Below, in pieces: positions 8,440 to 15,179 of a stretch of 21,759 nt of DNA. The notes under the pieces are model-generated. The model was not told the origin of the DNA and made no database searches. It saw only the letters and a list, made by a program, of their open reading frames with translations. The first letter of the stretch is position 1, and each line of letters opens with the position of its first letter. Origin of the DNA: Thermoleophilaceae bacterium. GTDB taxonomy: Bacteria; Actinomycetota; Thermoleophilia; Solirubrobacterales; Thermoleophilaceae. The DNA lies in NCBI GenBank assembly GCA_013813135.1, contig JACCSF010000033.1, positions 1-21,759 of the forward strand. The letters are read 5' to 3'. The position numbers and the translations under genes are program-made.

Positions 8440-8458
8440 GTGGGGCCGGAAACCCCAC
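8440..8458 (-). terminator. Hairpin downstream of acyl-CoA synthetase gene
   Basis: GTGGGG and CCCCAC form a perfect 6-bp stem around a 7-base loop, 63 bases past the stop of the minus-strand acyl-CoA synthetase. There is no U-tract, so if it terminates transcription it would be a GC-only actinobacterial-type terminator. It could equally lie in the leader of the small acidic gene. Confidence 0.35.
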
Positions 8459-8520
8459 ACGGTCGGCGGCGCCGAGCGCTGGTGGCGCAACCTGGCCGAC
8501 GCCCGGCCGAGCAGCGTCGC

Positions 8521-9642
8521 CTATGCGGTGCGGACGCCGGCGGCCGTGCGCAATCCGAGCTTCTCGATCGCCTGCGTGCGCAGCTTGTGTTTCTGGATCT
8601 TGCCTGTGACGGTCATCGGGAACTCGCTGCAGCTCGCGACGTAGCGGGGGATCTTGTAGCGGGCGATCTTGCGGCAGTACTCGCGCAGTTCGTCCTCGTC
8701 CACCGTCGCGCCCTCGCGGGCGATCACCCAGGCCATGAGCTCCTCGCCGTAGCGCTCATCCGGCACCCCGACGACCTGGACGTCAGCGACCGCAGGATGG
8801 CTGTAGAGGAACTCCTCGACCTCGCGCGGGTAGACATTCTCACCACCGCGGATGATCATGTCCTTGATCCGCCCGACGATGCGGACGTACCCCTCCTCGT
8901 CCACCGTCGCGAGGTCCCCCGTGTGCATCCAGCCGGCCGAGTCGACGGCTTCCGCGGTGCGCTCCGGCTCCCCCCAGTACCCCGACATGACCAAGTAGCC
9001 GCGGGTGCGGAACTCGCCGGCCTCGCCGCGGCCGACGGTCCGCTCGCTCACCGGGTCGACGATCTTGATCTCGGTGTGCGGCATGGCCTGGCCGACCGTC
9101 CCGCAGCGGTGCTCGAGAGTGTCGTCGGGACGGACCATGGTCGAGGCCGGCGAAGTCTCGGTCATGCCAAACGCGATCGTCATCTCCTCGATACCCATCT
9201 CGGAGTCCACTCGCCGCATGACCTCGATCGGGCACGGCGAGCCCGCCATGATCCCTGTGCGCAGGCTCGAGAGGTCGAACTCCGAGAAGCGCGGGTGGTC
9301 GAGTTCGGCGATGAACATCGTGAGCACGCCGTAGATGCTCGTGCACCGCTCCGCCGCCATGGCTTCGAGTGTCGCCAGAGGGTCGAACGCGGCCTCGGGG
9401 TAGACGATGCAGGCCCCTCGCAGGCTGCACGCGAGGTTGCCCATCACCATCCCGAAGCAGTGGTAGAGCGGCACCGGGACACAGACTCGGTCGGCCTCCG
9501 TGTAGCCGAGGATGCCGCTTACAAGTAGCGCGTTGTTGAGGATGTTGTGGTGGGTGTTCGCCCCGATCGTTTCCCCCAAGAGCGGAACGGCGCCGGTGCC
9601 ATGGGCATAGGAAGCAACGTGGCCGGTGCCCGTCGTCATCAA
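8521..9642 (-). pseudogene. Acyl-CoA synthetase (AMP-binding), N-terminally truncated
   Basis: The 373-residue frame (TTG 9642 or ATG 9639) matches only the C-terminal two thirds of a fatty-acyl-CoA ligase of about 540 residues. Visible core motifs are YHCFGM (~60), IAFGMTETSP (~156-165), GWMHTGDLA (~237-245), the hinge region GRIKDMIIRGGENVYPREVE (~257-276) and the catalytic lysine segment TVTGKIQKHKLR (K348). The P-loop TSGTTGxPKG that should precede THHNILNN (~30) is absent. It is replaced by unrelated sequence, and an in-frame TGA lies about 30 bases upstream of the TTG. The ~170 residues that form the N-terminal subdomain are missing from the window. The protein could bind neither ATP phosphates nor substrate normally, so I regard it as a pseudogene with a well-preserved body, implying recent loss. 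Confidence 0.8.
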
Positions 9643-9798
9643 CGCCGATCCTATTCCGGGACACGCGCGTCATGCTCGGCGCGAGCGCTTGAGGGGAACC
9701 CGCGGTCGGTCACGCGCCGGGCGGTCAGCGCGCGTGAGTTCGCCCGGAATCCGCACGCAACGCCTCGAGCGCCTGTAGCCGAGCCCGAGGCCCCGCCC

Positions 9799-11397
9799 TT
9801 ACAGTGCCTCCTCGGGCTCCGTCCCGTCCGCCGCCTTCGCGCTCTCGGCCCGGGCATGCTTCTTTGCGGCGTAGAGCGCCACGTCCGCGCGCAGCATCAG
9901 CATTTCAATGCTTGGGCCGTCGGCCGGCCATGAGGCCGTCCCGAACGACACACCGAACCCCTTGTCGAGGCCCGCCACCGCCTGCGCAACCCGCTCGCCG
10001 ATGGCGATCGCGTTCGTGGGCCCGGCACCGGGAAGGATCAGGCCGAACTCGTCCCCGCCGAGGCGCCCCGCCACGTCGTCGGGGCGGCGCAGCCTGACGA
10101 TGGCATCTGCGCAGCTGCGCAGCAGCCGGTCGCCCTCCGCGTGGCCCCGGAGGTCGTTGACGTCCTTGAACCCGTCGAGGTCGAAGAGCATCAGGCTCAC
10201 CACGCTTCCCTCCCGGGCCGCCCCTTGCAGCGTTCGCCGCAGTGACGCGTGGAACTCGCGGTGGTTCAGCAGGCCGGTGAGCGGGTCGTGGGTGGCGAGC
10301 TCGAGCAGATGGTGGGACTCTCGCGCGGCCTCGGCGGTGCCCAGGAAGGCGGCTATGAGTCCTCCCGAGGCAATGGCCAGCGCCAGCTCAGGAGCGCCGA
10401 GGTGGTCGCCGTAGAGGTGAAGGCCCACGAGCGCGAGTCCACACACGACCGGGACCGCCAGCACCCAGCCGCCCCTGAGGCCCACCTCTCGCGTCGGCTC
10501 CGGGCGCGTCCATGCGGCATGCGCAATCAACACGCTGACCAGGAGCCAGCCGGTGTCGAGTAGCCCATTGCCTCGCCACGTCCCTACGGCAGCCTGGTAG
10601 GCGTAGACGGAGTCCACCACGATCTGCGTGAGCAGCGCCGCCCCAATCAGGGCCATCCCCCGGCTTGGACGCCACCCGCTCGCCGCGAGCAGCACGGCCA
10701 CGACCGCGAGCAGCACGGCGTCGGACACCGGGTACGCAAGCGCAGTGGCCACCACCGCGGTGGCGCCGCCGGTCGCGTCCACGATCGGGGTGACCAGGAA
10801 CGCGGCTCCGAAGGCGGCGAACGTAAGGCAGGCCACCAGCCCGTCGAGCCACAGGCTCGCCGGAAGCCGGTGGAGCCGGCGGCGTATCAGGAGCATCAGA
10901 CCGGCGAAGGCGGCCGGATAGAAGGCCAGCCAGAAGAAGTCGGCAACCGAGGGGGCGGGGATCGGGTCCAGACCCGACACCACGACGGGCCACGCCGCGT
11001 TGCCCCCAGCCCACGCCCCAGTGGCCACCGTGAAGGCCAGCCACGCGCCGCGCTCAACCGGCACGAGCAGGACGCGGGCAAGGCAGAGCGCCGGAACGCC
11101 GATCCCGACGAGGTTGTATAGCCAGTCGCGGAATACGATGCTCGCCGTGCCCTCATGGGGCAGCAGCAACCCATAGGCCAGGTACGCCGCCACGCCCACC
11201 CACAGCACCGCGAACGCCGGGCTGAGCCAGGCCGGCCGGGAGAAGGCATCCTCCCGCGCCCGGTGGCGAGGGCCACCCGTTCGCCTCTCCTCTGGAGCGG
11301 CGGCGGCAGCAGGAGTGCCGCGAGCATCGCGCGAGGAACTGCTCTCGCCCCTCTCGGCGGCGTCGGGGACGTACTCTCTGGCCATCGGTGTTCTCAT
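9799..11397 (-). CDS. Membrane-bound diguanylate cyclase (GGDEF domain), second copy
   Basis: The frame is open to 11685, but the sequence upstream of ATG 11397 is not protein-like. ATG 11397 (or 11385) gives a protein of about 532 residues. After a basic, Ala-rich N-terminus, about nine to ten hydrophobic helices span ~55-350. The cytoplasmic GGDEF domain begins at HDPLTGLLNHREFH, continues with FDLDGFKDVND and has the canonical GGDEF at ~447-451. An RxxD inhibitory site (RPDD) sits exactly five residues earlier. The protein should synthesise cyclic di-GMP with feedback inhibition, and the long membrane module is presumably the sensor. It is divergent from the lipoprotein gene to its right. 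Confidence 0.88.
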   Translation of the reverse strand: MRTPMAREYVPDAAERGESSSSRDARGTPAAAAAPEERRTGGPRHRAREDAFSRPAWLSPAFAVLWVGVAAYLAYGLLLPHEGTASIVFRDWLYNLVGIGVPALCLARVLLVPVERGAWLAFTVATGAWAGGNAAWPVVVSGLDPIPAPSVADFFWLAFYPAAFAGLMLLIRRRLHRLPASLWLDGLVACLTFAAFGAAFLVTPIVDATGGATAVVATALAYPVSDAVLLAVVAVLLAASGWRPSRGMALIGAALLTQIVVDSVYAYQAAVGTWRGNGLLDTGWLLVSVLIAHAAWTRPEPTREVGLRGGWVLAVPVVCGLALVGLHLYGDHLGAPELALAIASGGLIAAFLGTAEAARESHHLLELATHDPLTGLLNHREFHASLRRTLQGAAREGSVVSLMLFDLDGFKDVNDLRGHAEGDRLLRSCADAIVRLRRPDDVAGRLGGDEFGLILPGAGPTNAIAIGERVAQAVAGLDKGFGVSFGTASWPADGPSIEMLMLRADVALYAAKKHARAESAKAADGTEPEEAL

Positions 11398-11740
11398 CGG
11401 CGTCCGAGCCCCAAGGCTCAACAGCCCACCGGGCTGAGCGACGAAAGGTCCGCACCACGCACTGTCTCCGGGCCGCAACCTTGCGGAACCCCGTGCGTGC
11501 CACCCCCCTGCCTCTGTTCGCGCGTCGGTCCCCATATGGGTCAACGCCGCCCGGCTGGGAGCAAGCGAGGCGCCGCCGGGATCAGCCAAGGTCGTCGGGT
11601 TCACCGTCCTTGCCATCGGCGGCGCAATCGGGTGTGGCGATGAGCCTGAGGACGAGGCGGCCACCTCGACCGAGCAGACGGCCACGCAGGAGCCGAATCA
11701 CGAGGTTGCCCCACCCTCCAACACGAGCGAGGGGGACGGG

Positions 11741-12136
11741 GTGCGTGCGGAGCGCGAGCTCGTCGCAGGGGCTGAGCGTGAACTCAAAGCGACCGGTGGC
11801 TGGGAGCGATGGTCGGTCGAGAAGATCGAGGCCGCCGGTCCTGACGACCTAGTCGTCTACACGGGCCTCTACCCCGACGCCGAGGCATACCCGGCCGCCA
11901 CGGGCATCTGCACAACGCTGCGCAACCCCGCCTCTACCCGGATCAAGGTGGACTTGGTGCAGGTGCTCGGAAGCAATGGCGACGAGGTCGAGCCGCCCGC
12001 CTGCGAGTGCGAGTACGGGGGTGACCCGAGCGACCCGATCTCGGTCGCCAAGGCGTCCGCCTCGCAGGCTTACGTGCCGGCTTCTACGGCGCCGCCCCTG
12101 GACGCGCTCGTTGCCGTGGCGAGCCGCCCGGCGTGA
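11741..12136 (+). CDS. Putative lipoprotein, unknown function, 5' end disturbed
   Basis: GTG 11741 gives a 131-residue soluble product, but the same frame upstream (from ~11591) encodes VVGFTVLAIGGAIGC followed by an acidic Asp/Glu/Thr-rich linker. This is a lipoprotein signal with the lipobox Cys encoded near 11630. No ATG, GTG or TTG exists in that frame before the hydrophobic stretch. In the next frame, ATG 11536 opens a basic N-terminus (MGQRRPAGSKRGAAG) that would make a proper signal n-region if one base were gained or lost around 11580-11590. I therefore suspect the gene runs 11536-12136 with a frameshift. The mature part has a CxC motif (PACECEY, ~92-98) and no recognised family. The stop is four bases from the convergent DUF1428 stop. 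Confidence 0.6.
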   Translation: MRAERELVAGAERELKATGGWERWSVEKIEAAGPDDLVVYTGLYPDAEAYPAATGICTTLRNPASTRIKVDLVQVLGSNGDEVEPPACECEYGGDPSDPISVAKASASQAYVPASTAPPLDALVAVASRPA

Positions 12137-12140
12137 CTGC

Positions 12141-12512
12141 CTACGGATTGACGAACGTCTGGAATCCGCCGTACCGCATCTGGCCCATGTCGGCGATTTG
12201 CTCGCCCTCGACGATCTCGGTGACCTGGGAATCCTTCATCACCTTGTCCATTACCTCGTCACGGTGCGCGCGCGACTCGAATTCGGCCACGGCCACGGTC
12301 AGCAGCTCCCCGTCCGGGACCTTCAGGTTGTCGTCGAGATCGTCGCCGCGAAACTCGCGATAGCTGAGCGCCCCATGCTCCTTGGCGACCGTGCCGAACG
12401 TCGTCGCCTGCTGCCGGTAGGCCTCGAGATTATTCTCAGGGACCGGGAGAATGTAGATGTCCACGTATCCCTCGACTGAGCCGCCGGTTCTTGCGCTCTT
12501 GTCGGTCGGCAT
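12141..12512 (-). CDS. DUF1428 family protein
   Basis: The open frame extends to 12665, but ATG 12512 is the likely start. It has GAGGAG five bases upstream, and the family homology begins just after it, giving 123 residues. Characteristic segments are GYVDIYILPVPENNLEAYR (~15-33), KEHGALSYREFRGDDL (~42-57), LLTVAVAEFESRAHRDEVMD (~69-88) and QMRYGGFQTFV near the C-terminus. This matches DUF1428 (E. coli YbaA-like), small dimeric alpha/beta-barrel proteins related to antibiotic-monooxygenase folds, whose biochemical role is unknown. The gene is divergent from the ArsR operon, with about 195 bases between starts. Confidence 0.85.
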   Translation of the reverse strand: MPTDKSARTGGSVEGYVDIYILPVPENNLEAYRQQATTFGTVAKEHGALSYREFRGDDLDDNLKVPDGELLTVAVAEFESRAHRDEVMDKVMKDSQVTEIVEGEQIADMGQMRYGGFQTFVNP

Positions 12513-12694
12513 GATCTCTCCTCGCGTCGGCTGTGTGGGAATGCTCGCTGTCGAGCCGTCGACGTTCAGACCACGTGTCTGCCTCGAACTCATCGGTCGC
12601 CGCGGGGCAGAGACAGCTCTCCTCGGAATCCGTTTCCTCGAAGTGAGAGGGCGCGAGCTCGTCACCGCGGCTCACTGCGTCGGCACTCGTCTGA

Positions 12695-12716
12695 TACTGT
12701 TAACTTTGTGGTTAAC
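12695..12716 (+). promoter_or_regulatory. Promoter and GTTAAC operator overlapping the arsR-type start codon
   Basis: Two palindromic GTTAAC hexamers (12699-12704 and 12711-12716) are separated by six bases, and GTG 12708 sits inside the spacer. A -10-like TACTGT (12695-12700, TAnnnT form) lies seven bases before the GTG, so transcription would start at or next to the start codon: a leaderless mRNA. Paired inverted sites are the expected target of a dimeric winged-helix repressor, so autorepression by the ArsR-type product is inferred. Confidence 0.6.
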
Positions 12717-13022
12717 GATCCGTTCAAGGCGCTTTCGCATCCGATCCGCCGCGGCATTGTCGAGCGCCTCGCCGCAGGTCCGGCGACAGTCGGTGACGCC
12801 ACCGGCGGCTTCGGGGTGTCGAAGCCCGCGATCTCCAAGCACCTGAAGGTGCTGGAGGAGACGGGCGTCGTGACGCGCGCGGTCGAGGGTCGGACGCACC
12901 GGCTCTCGCTCGAACCCGACGCGCTCAGCGAGGCGGCCGACTGGATGGATCGCCAGCGCGCCCTCTGGGGGCGCCTGTTCGACGTCGTCGACGAGTACCT
13001 GAAGGAGGAAGCGCCGCAATGA
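12708..13022 (+). CDS. ArsR-family winged-helix transcriptional regulator
   Basis: The 104-residue protein starts at GTG 12708. It has the ArsR/SmtB winged-helix core: DPFKALSHPIRRGIVERL (residues 4-21), the recognition-helix segment VSKPAISKHLKVLEETGVV (~37-55) and the wing VEGRTHRLSLEP (~59-70). No Cys/His metal-sensing cluster is present, so it belongs to the non-metal ArsR subgroup commonly paired with SRPBCC/AHSA1 genes. It should repress its own operon through the GTTAAC pair at its start. Its TGA overlaps the next ATG (ATGA, 13019-13022), indicating translational coupling to the DUF899 gene. Confidence 0.92.
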   Translation: MVNDPFKALSHPIRRGIVERLAAGPATVGDATGGFGVSKPAISKHLKVLEETGVVTRAVEGRTHRLSLEPDALSEAADWMDRQRALWGRLFDVVDEYLKEEAPQ

Positions 13023-13693
13023 ATACCCCGCCAATCGTGTCGCCGCAGGAATGGGAGGCCGCTCGCGAGGAACTGCTGGTGAAGGAGAAGGAGCTGACCC
13101 GCGCCCGCGATGCGCTGGCCGCCGAGCGCCGCCGGATGCCGATGATGGCCGTGGAGAAGGAGTACGGCTTCCAGGGCCCCGGCGGTCCGGCGACCCTGCT
13201 CGACCTGTTCGACGGGCGCCGGCAGCTGATCGTCTACCGCTTCTTCTTCGAGCCCGGCGTGGCCGGCTGGCCCGAGCGTGGCTGCGGCGGCTGCTCCTTC
13301 CTCGCCGACCAGGTCGCTCACCTTGCCCATCTGAACGCCCGCGACACCACTCTCGCGTTCGTCTCGCGCGCGCCGCAGCCGAACATCGAGCGCTGGACGG
13401 CGCGGATGGGCTGGGAAATCCCGTGGTACACCATCACGGACGACTTCGACGCCGACTTCGGCGTGGACGAGTGGCACGGCACCAATGCGTTCTTTCGCGA
13501 CGACGGCGACCGGATCTTCCGCACCTACTTCGTCAACAACCGCGGCGACGAGGCGATGGGGAGCACCTGGAGCTACCTCGACCTCACGGCGCTCGGGCGC
13601 CAGGAGCAGTGGGAGGACTCACCGGAGGGTTACCCGCAGACCCCGCCATACCAGTGGTGGAACCTGCACGACCAGTACGGCGACGCCGCGTGA
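13019..13693 (+). CDS. DUF899 family thioredoxin-like protein
   Basis: This 224-residue protein matches DUF899. It has an N-terminal helix with EWEAAREELLVKEKELTRAR (residues 11-30), then RRRMPMMAVEKEYGFQGP (38-53). The thioredoxin-like core follows, with LIVYRFFF and the GCGGCSFLADQ motif containing Cys89 and Cys92. Later segments include RWTARMGWEIPWYT and the C-terminal PYQWWNLHDQYG. Members are soluble thioredoxin-fold proteins with unproven catalytic roles; the CxxC pair suggests redox or thiol chemistry. Second in the ArsR operon, it overlaps the ArsR stop by ATGA and its own stop overlaps the GTG of the small membrane gene (GTGA, 13690-13693). Confidence 0.9.
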   Translation: MNTPPIVSPQEWEAAREELLVKEKELTRARDALAAERRRMPMMAVEKEYGFQGPGGPATLLDLFDGRRQLIVYRFFFEPGVAGWPERGCGGCSFLADQVAHLAHLNARDTTLAFVSRAPQPNIERWTARMGWEIPWYTITDDFDADFGVDEWHGTNAFFRDDGDRIFRTYFVNNRGDEAMGSTWSYLDLTALGRQEQWEDSPEGYPQTPPYQWWNLHDQYGDAA

Positions 13694-13821
13694 TCGCTCA
13701 CGTGGGGGGCGTGCCGCTGGAGGAGATCCTGCCGGCGGCGACCGGCGCCGGCGCCGGACTGCTCGTGGCGCGCGCCTGGATAATGCTGCGCCTGCGACGC
13801 CGACGGGAGCCCGACACATGA
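13690..13821 (+). CDS. 43-residue single-pass membrane protein in the ArsR operon
   Basis: GTG 13690 opens a short frame beginning MIAHVGGVPLEEILPAATG. One hydrophobic segment (~15-33) follows, then a strongly basic tail (MLRLRRRREPDT), so the N-terminus should be outside and the tail cytoplasmic. Both ends interlock with neighbours: its GTG overlaps the DUF899 stop as GTGA, and its TGA overlaps the SRPBCC start as ATGA. This double coupling, high G/C at third positions, and a plausible membrane topology argue that it is a real gene rather than spacer. No function is known. Being made in step with DUF899 and SRPBCC partners, it may anchor or modulate one of them (inference). Confidence 0.65.
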   Translation: MIAHVGGVPLEEILPAATGAGAGLLVARAWIMLRLRRRREPDT

Positions 13822-14267
13822 CCGAGAACACGACGCTGCGCATGGAGCGCACCTTCGAGGCGCCCGCCCAGGCGGTGTTCGACGCGTGGACCAGCGAGGA
13901 GGTGATCAGGCGCTGGTGGCACGCCGAGCACGACTGGGAGACGACCGAGGCCGAGGTCGACCTGCGCGTGGGCGGCGCCGTGCGGGTGGTGATGCGCAAC
14001 CCCCACGAGGACATCGAGTACGGCGGCGGCGGCCGCTACACGGAGATCGAGCCTCCGACCCGCCTGGCGTTCAGCTGGATTTGGGACGGCGACACCACGC
14101 GCCAGCTGATCGAGCTCGACTTCGAGGAGACCGACGGCGTCACCACGGTCCGCTTCACCCACAGCGGCCTATGGGACGAGGAGGCCGTGCGCTCGCATGA
14201 GGACGGATGGGGCAAGGCCTTCGACAACGTCGAACGCACCTTGGAGCCGGCCCCCCCAGGTAGATAG
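13818..14267 (+). CDS. SRPBCC/AHSA1 family protein (START-like)
   Basis: The open frame extends back to 13485, but the protein begins at ATG 13818, giving 149 residues. It shows the AHSA1/SRPBCC pattern: an opening strand LRMERTFEAPAQAVFDAWT, the motif EEVIRRWWHAEHD (~27-39), VDLRVGGAVRVVMR (~47-60), the core strands RYTEIEPPTRLAFSW, and the C-terminal helix GWGKAFDNVERTL. The family forms a helix-grip fold with a hydrophobic ligand cavity. Many bacterial members sit beside ArsR-type regulators, as here, where this is the last of four coupled genes. The ligand is unknown. Nothing after its stop suggests further operon members. Confidence 0.9.
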   Translation: MTENTTLRMERTFEAPAQAVFDAWTSEEVIRRWWHAEHDWETTEAEVDLRVGGAVRVVMRNPHEDIEYGGGGRYTEIEPPTRLAFSWIWDGDTTRQLIELDFEETDGVTTVRFTHSGLWDEEAVRSHEDGWGKAFDNVERTLEPAPPGR

Positions 14268-14298
14268 CCCGCAAGCTTCTGCTTCGCGCGACGACCCC

Positions 14299-14384
14299 CT
14301 AGCGAAGGCCTGCGCTCGTGGGCAGCATCGGGGTGGCTCGGGCGTGGACGGTCTCGATGATCTCGCTGGCGAAAGTGCAGCCTC
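14299..14384 (-). pseudogene. C-terminal scrap of an unrecognised gene
   Basis: On the minus strand a short frame reads GCTFASEIIETVHARATPML and a few more residues, then stops with TAG at 14299. Third codon positions are almost all G or C, as in real genes here, but nothing protein-like continues upstream. It looks like the 3' end of a lost gene. The family is not recognised, and it could be chance. Confidence 0.25.
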
Positions 14385-14446
14385 TTGAAGCTCCCGCCGC
14401 TCGGTCCGCGACGCCCGTTCGATGCCACTCCCCAGCCAAGCGCGCC

Positions 14447-14776
14447 AATGACTTCGGGACCGGATACTCCGCGTTGGGGTACCTCAAGCGCTTCCCGATC
14501 GACCAGCTCAAGATCGACCGCTCCTTTGTCGAGGGGCTGGAGGGCGACCGGCGGGATGCGGCCCTGGTCCAGGCCATTCTCGCGCTCGCCCGCGGCCTTG
14601 AGCTCGATGTCGAGGCCGAGGGCATCGAGACACCTGGCCAGCGTCAGCTCTTGAGCCTCCTGGGGTGCCCGCTGGGCCAGGGGTATCTGTTCGCGCCACC
14701 GCGCCCGCCCCAGGAGATTCGCTCGCACCGGACAACGGCGCGAGCGCGGCGAGTAGCTGACGCGCCCACGGGAAGG
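14447..14776 (+). pseudogene. EAL-domain (cyclic di-GMP phosphodiesterase) C-terminal fragment
   Basis: Residues from NDFGTGYSALGYLKRFPIDQ through LKIDRSFVEGL, VEAEGIETPGQRQLL and LGCPLGQGYLFAPP match the second half of an EAL domain, including the conserved DFGTGYSSL-type loop and a catalytic-region KIDRSF. The signature ExL/EVL motif and the first half of the domain are absent: sequence upstream of 14447 in this frame is not EAL-like. The frame has no stop and runs straight into the next fragment, so its own 3' end is also lost. It cannot hydrolyse cyclic di-GMP. It shows that a c-di-GMP degradation gene once lay near the two cyclases. Confidence 0.75.
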
Positions 14777-15058
14777 GTGAGCTTCCGGACCCGGGTGCGG
14801 ATCTTCTTCGCGTGCATCGCGCTCGTCTCGATCGTGGCAATCGGGGTCGTGTCCGCCGCGCTCAGCCAACAGAGCCACCACACGCGCGCGGATGCTCGCC
14901 TCGATTCAGCGGTGACGGCCGCGCGCGCGCTCTACGCGCAGGTGCGTCGAGAGGCAGCCGACGACGCTCGCCTGGTGGCGGCCGATCACGAATCTAGACG
15001 TGCCTTGGCGCACCGCGACGGGGAGGCGGCGCTCGCCAGATTCCAGCGTTTGGTCATG
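14777..15058 (+). pseudogene. N-terminal fragment of a membrane sensor protein
   Basis: GTG 14777 (preceded closely by GGAAGG) opens VSFRTRVRIFFACIALVSIV, one transmembrane helix, then a periplasmic helical stretch (HTRADARLDSAVTAARALYAQ and RREAADDARLVAADHES). This is the typical opening of actinobacterial HAMP-containing sensors such as GGDEF/EAL proteins or histidine kinases. Protein-like sequence stops at about 15058, where the frame enters unrelated GC-rich DNA. It lacks the second transmembrane helix, HAMP and output domain. It is fused in frame behind the EAL fragment, which is probably an accident of deletion. Confidence 0.6.
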
Positions 15059-15059
15059 A

Positions 15060-15179
15060 CGTCCCGGTGGGCCGCGAAGGTGTGCACGCCGCCACGCCCG
15101 GGTCGGGGTCGGCGACGGCGTCGAGCACGCGGCGGAAGCCGCCGCGCTCGAGCACGTCGGGCCTGGCCAGCACCACACC
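15060..15179 (-). pseudogene. Short coding-like scrap of unknown gene
   Basis: A minus-strand frame reads VLARPDVLERGGFRRVLDAV then ADPDPGVAAC and ends at TGA near 15061. It has strong third-position G/C and a natural-looking amino-acid mix, but no start or recognisable family. It abuts the stop of the glycosidase-like lipoprotein gene. I read it as an internal or terminal piece of a lost gene. Confidence 0.3.

Noticed and set aside
8006..8458. Minus-strand frame overlapping the small acidic gene and the region to its left
   Set aside because: Arg/Thr/Ser-rich composition and an out-of-frame overlap with the better-supported 65-residue gene.
11398..11685. N-terminal extension of the second GGDEF protein
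   Set aside because: The translation is not protein-like and overlaps the lipoprotein 5' region; ATG 11397 or 11385 is a better start.
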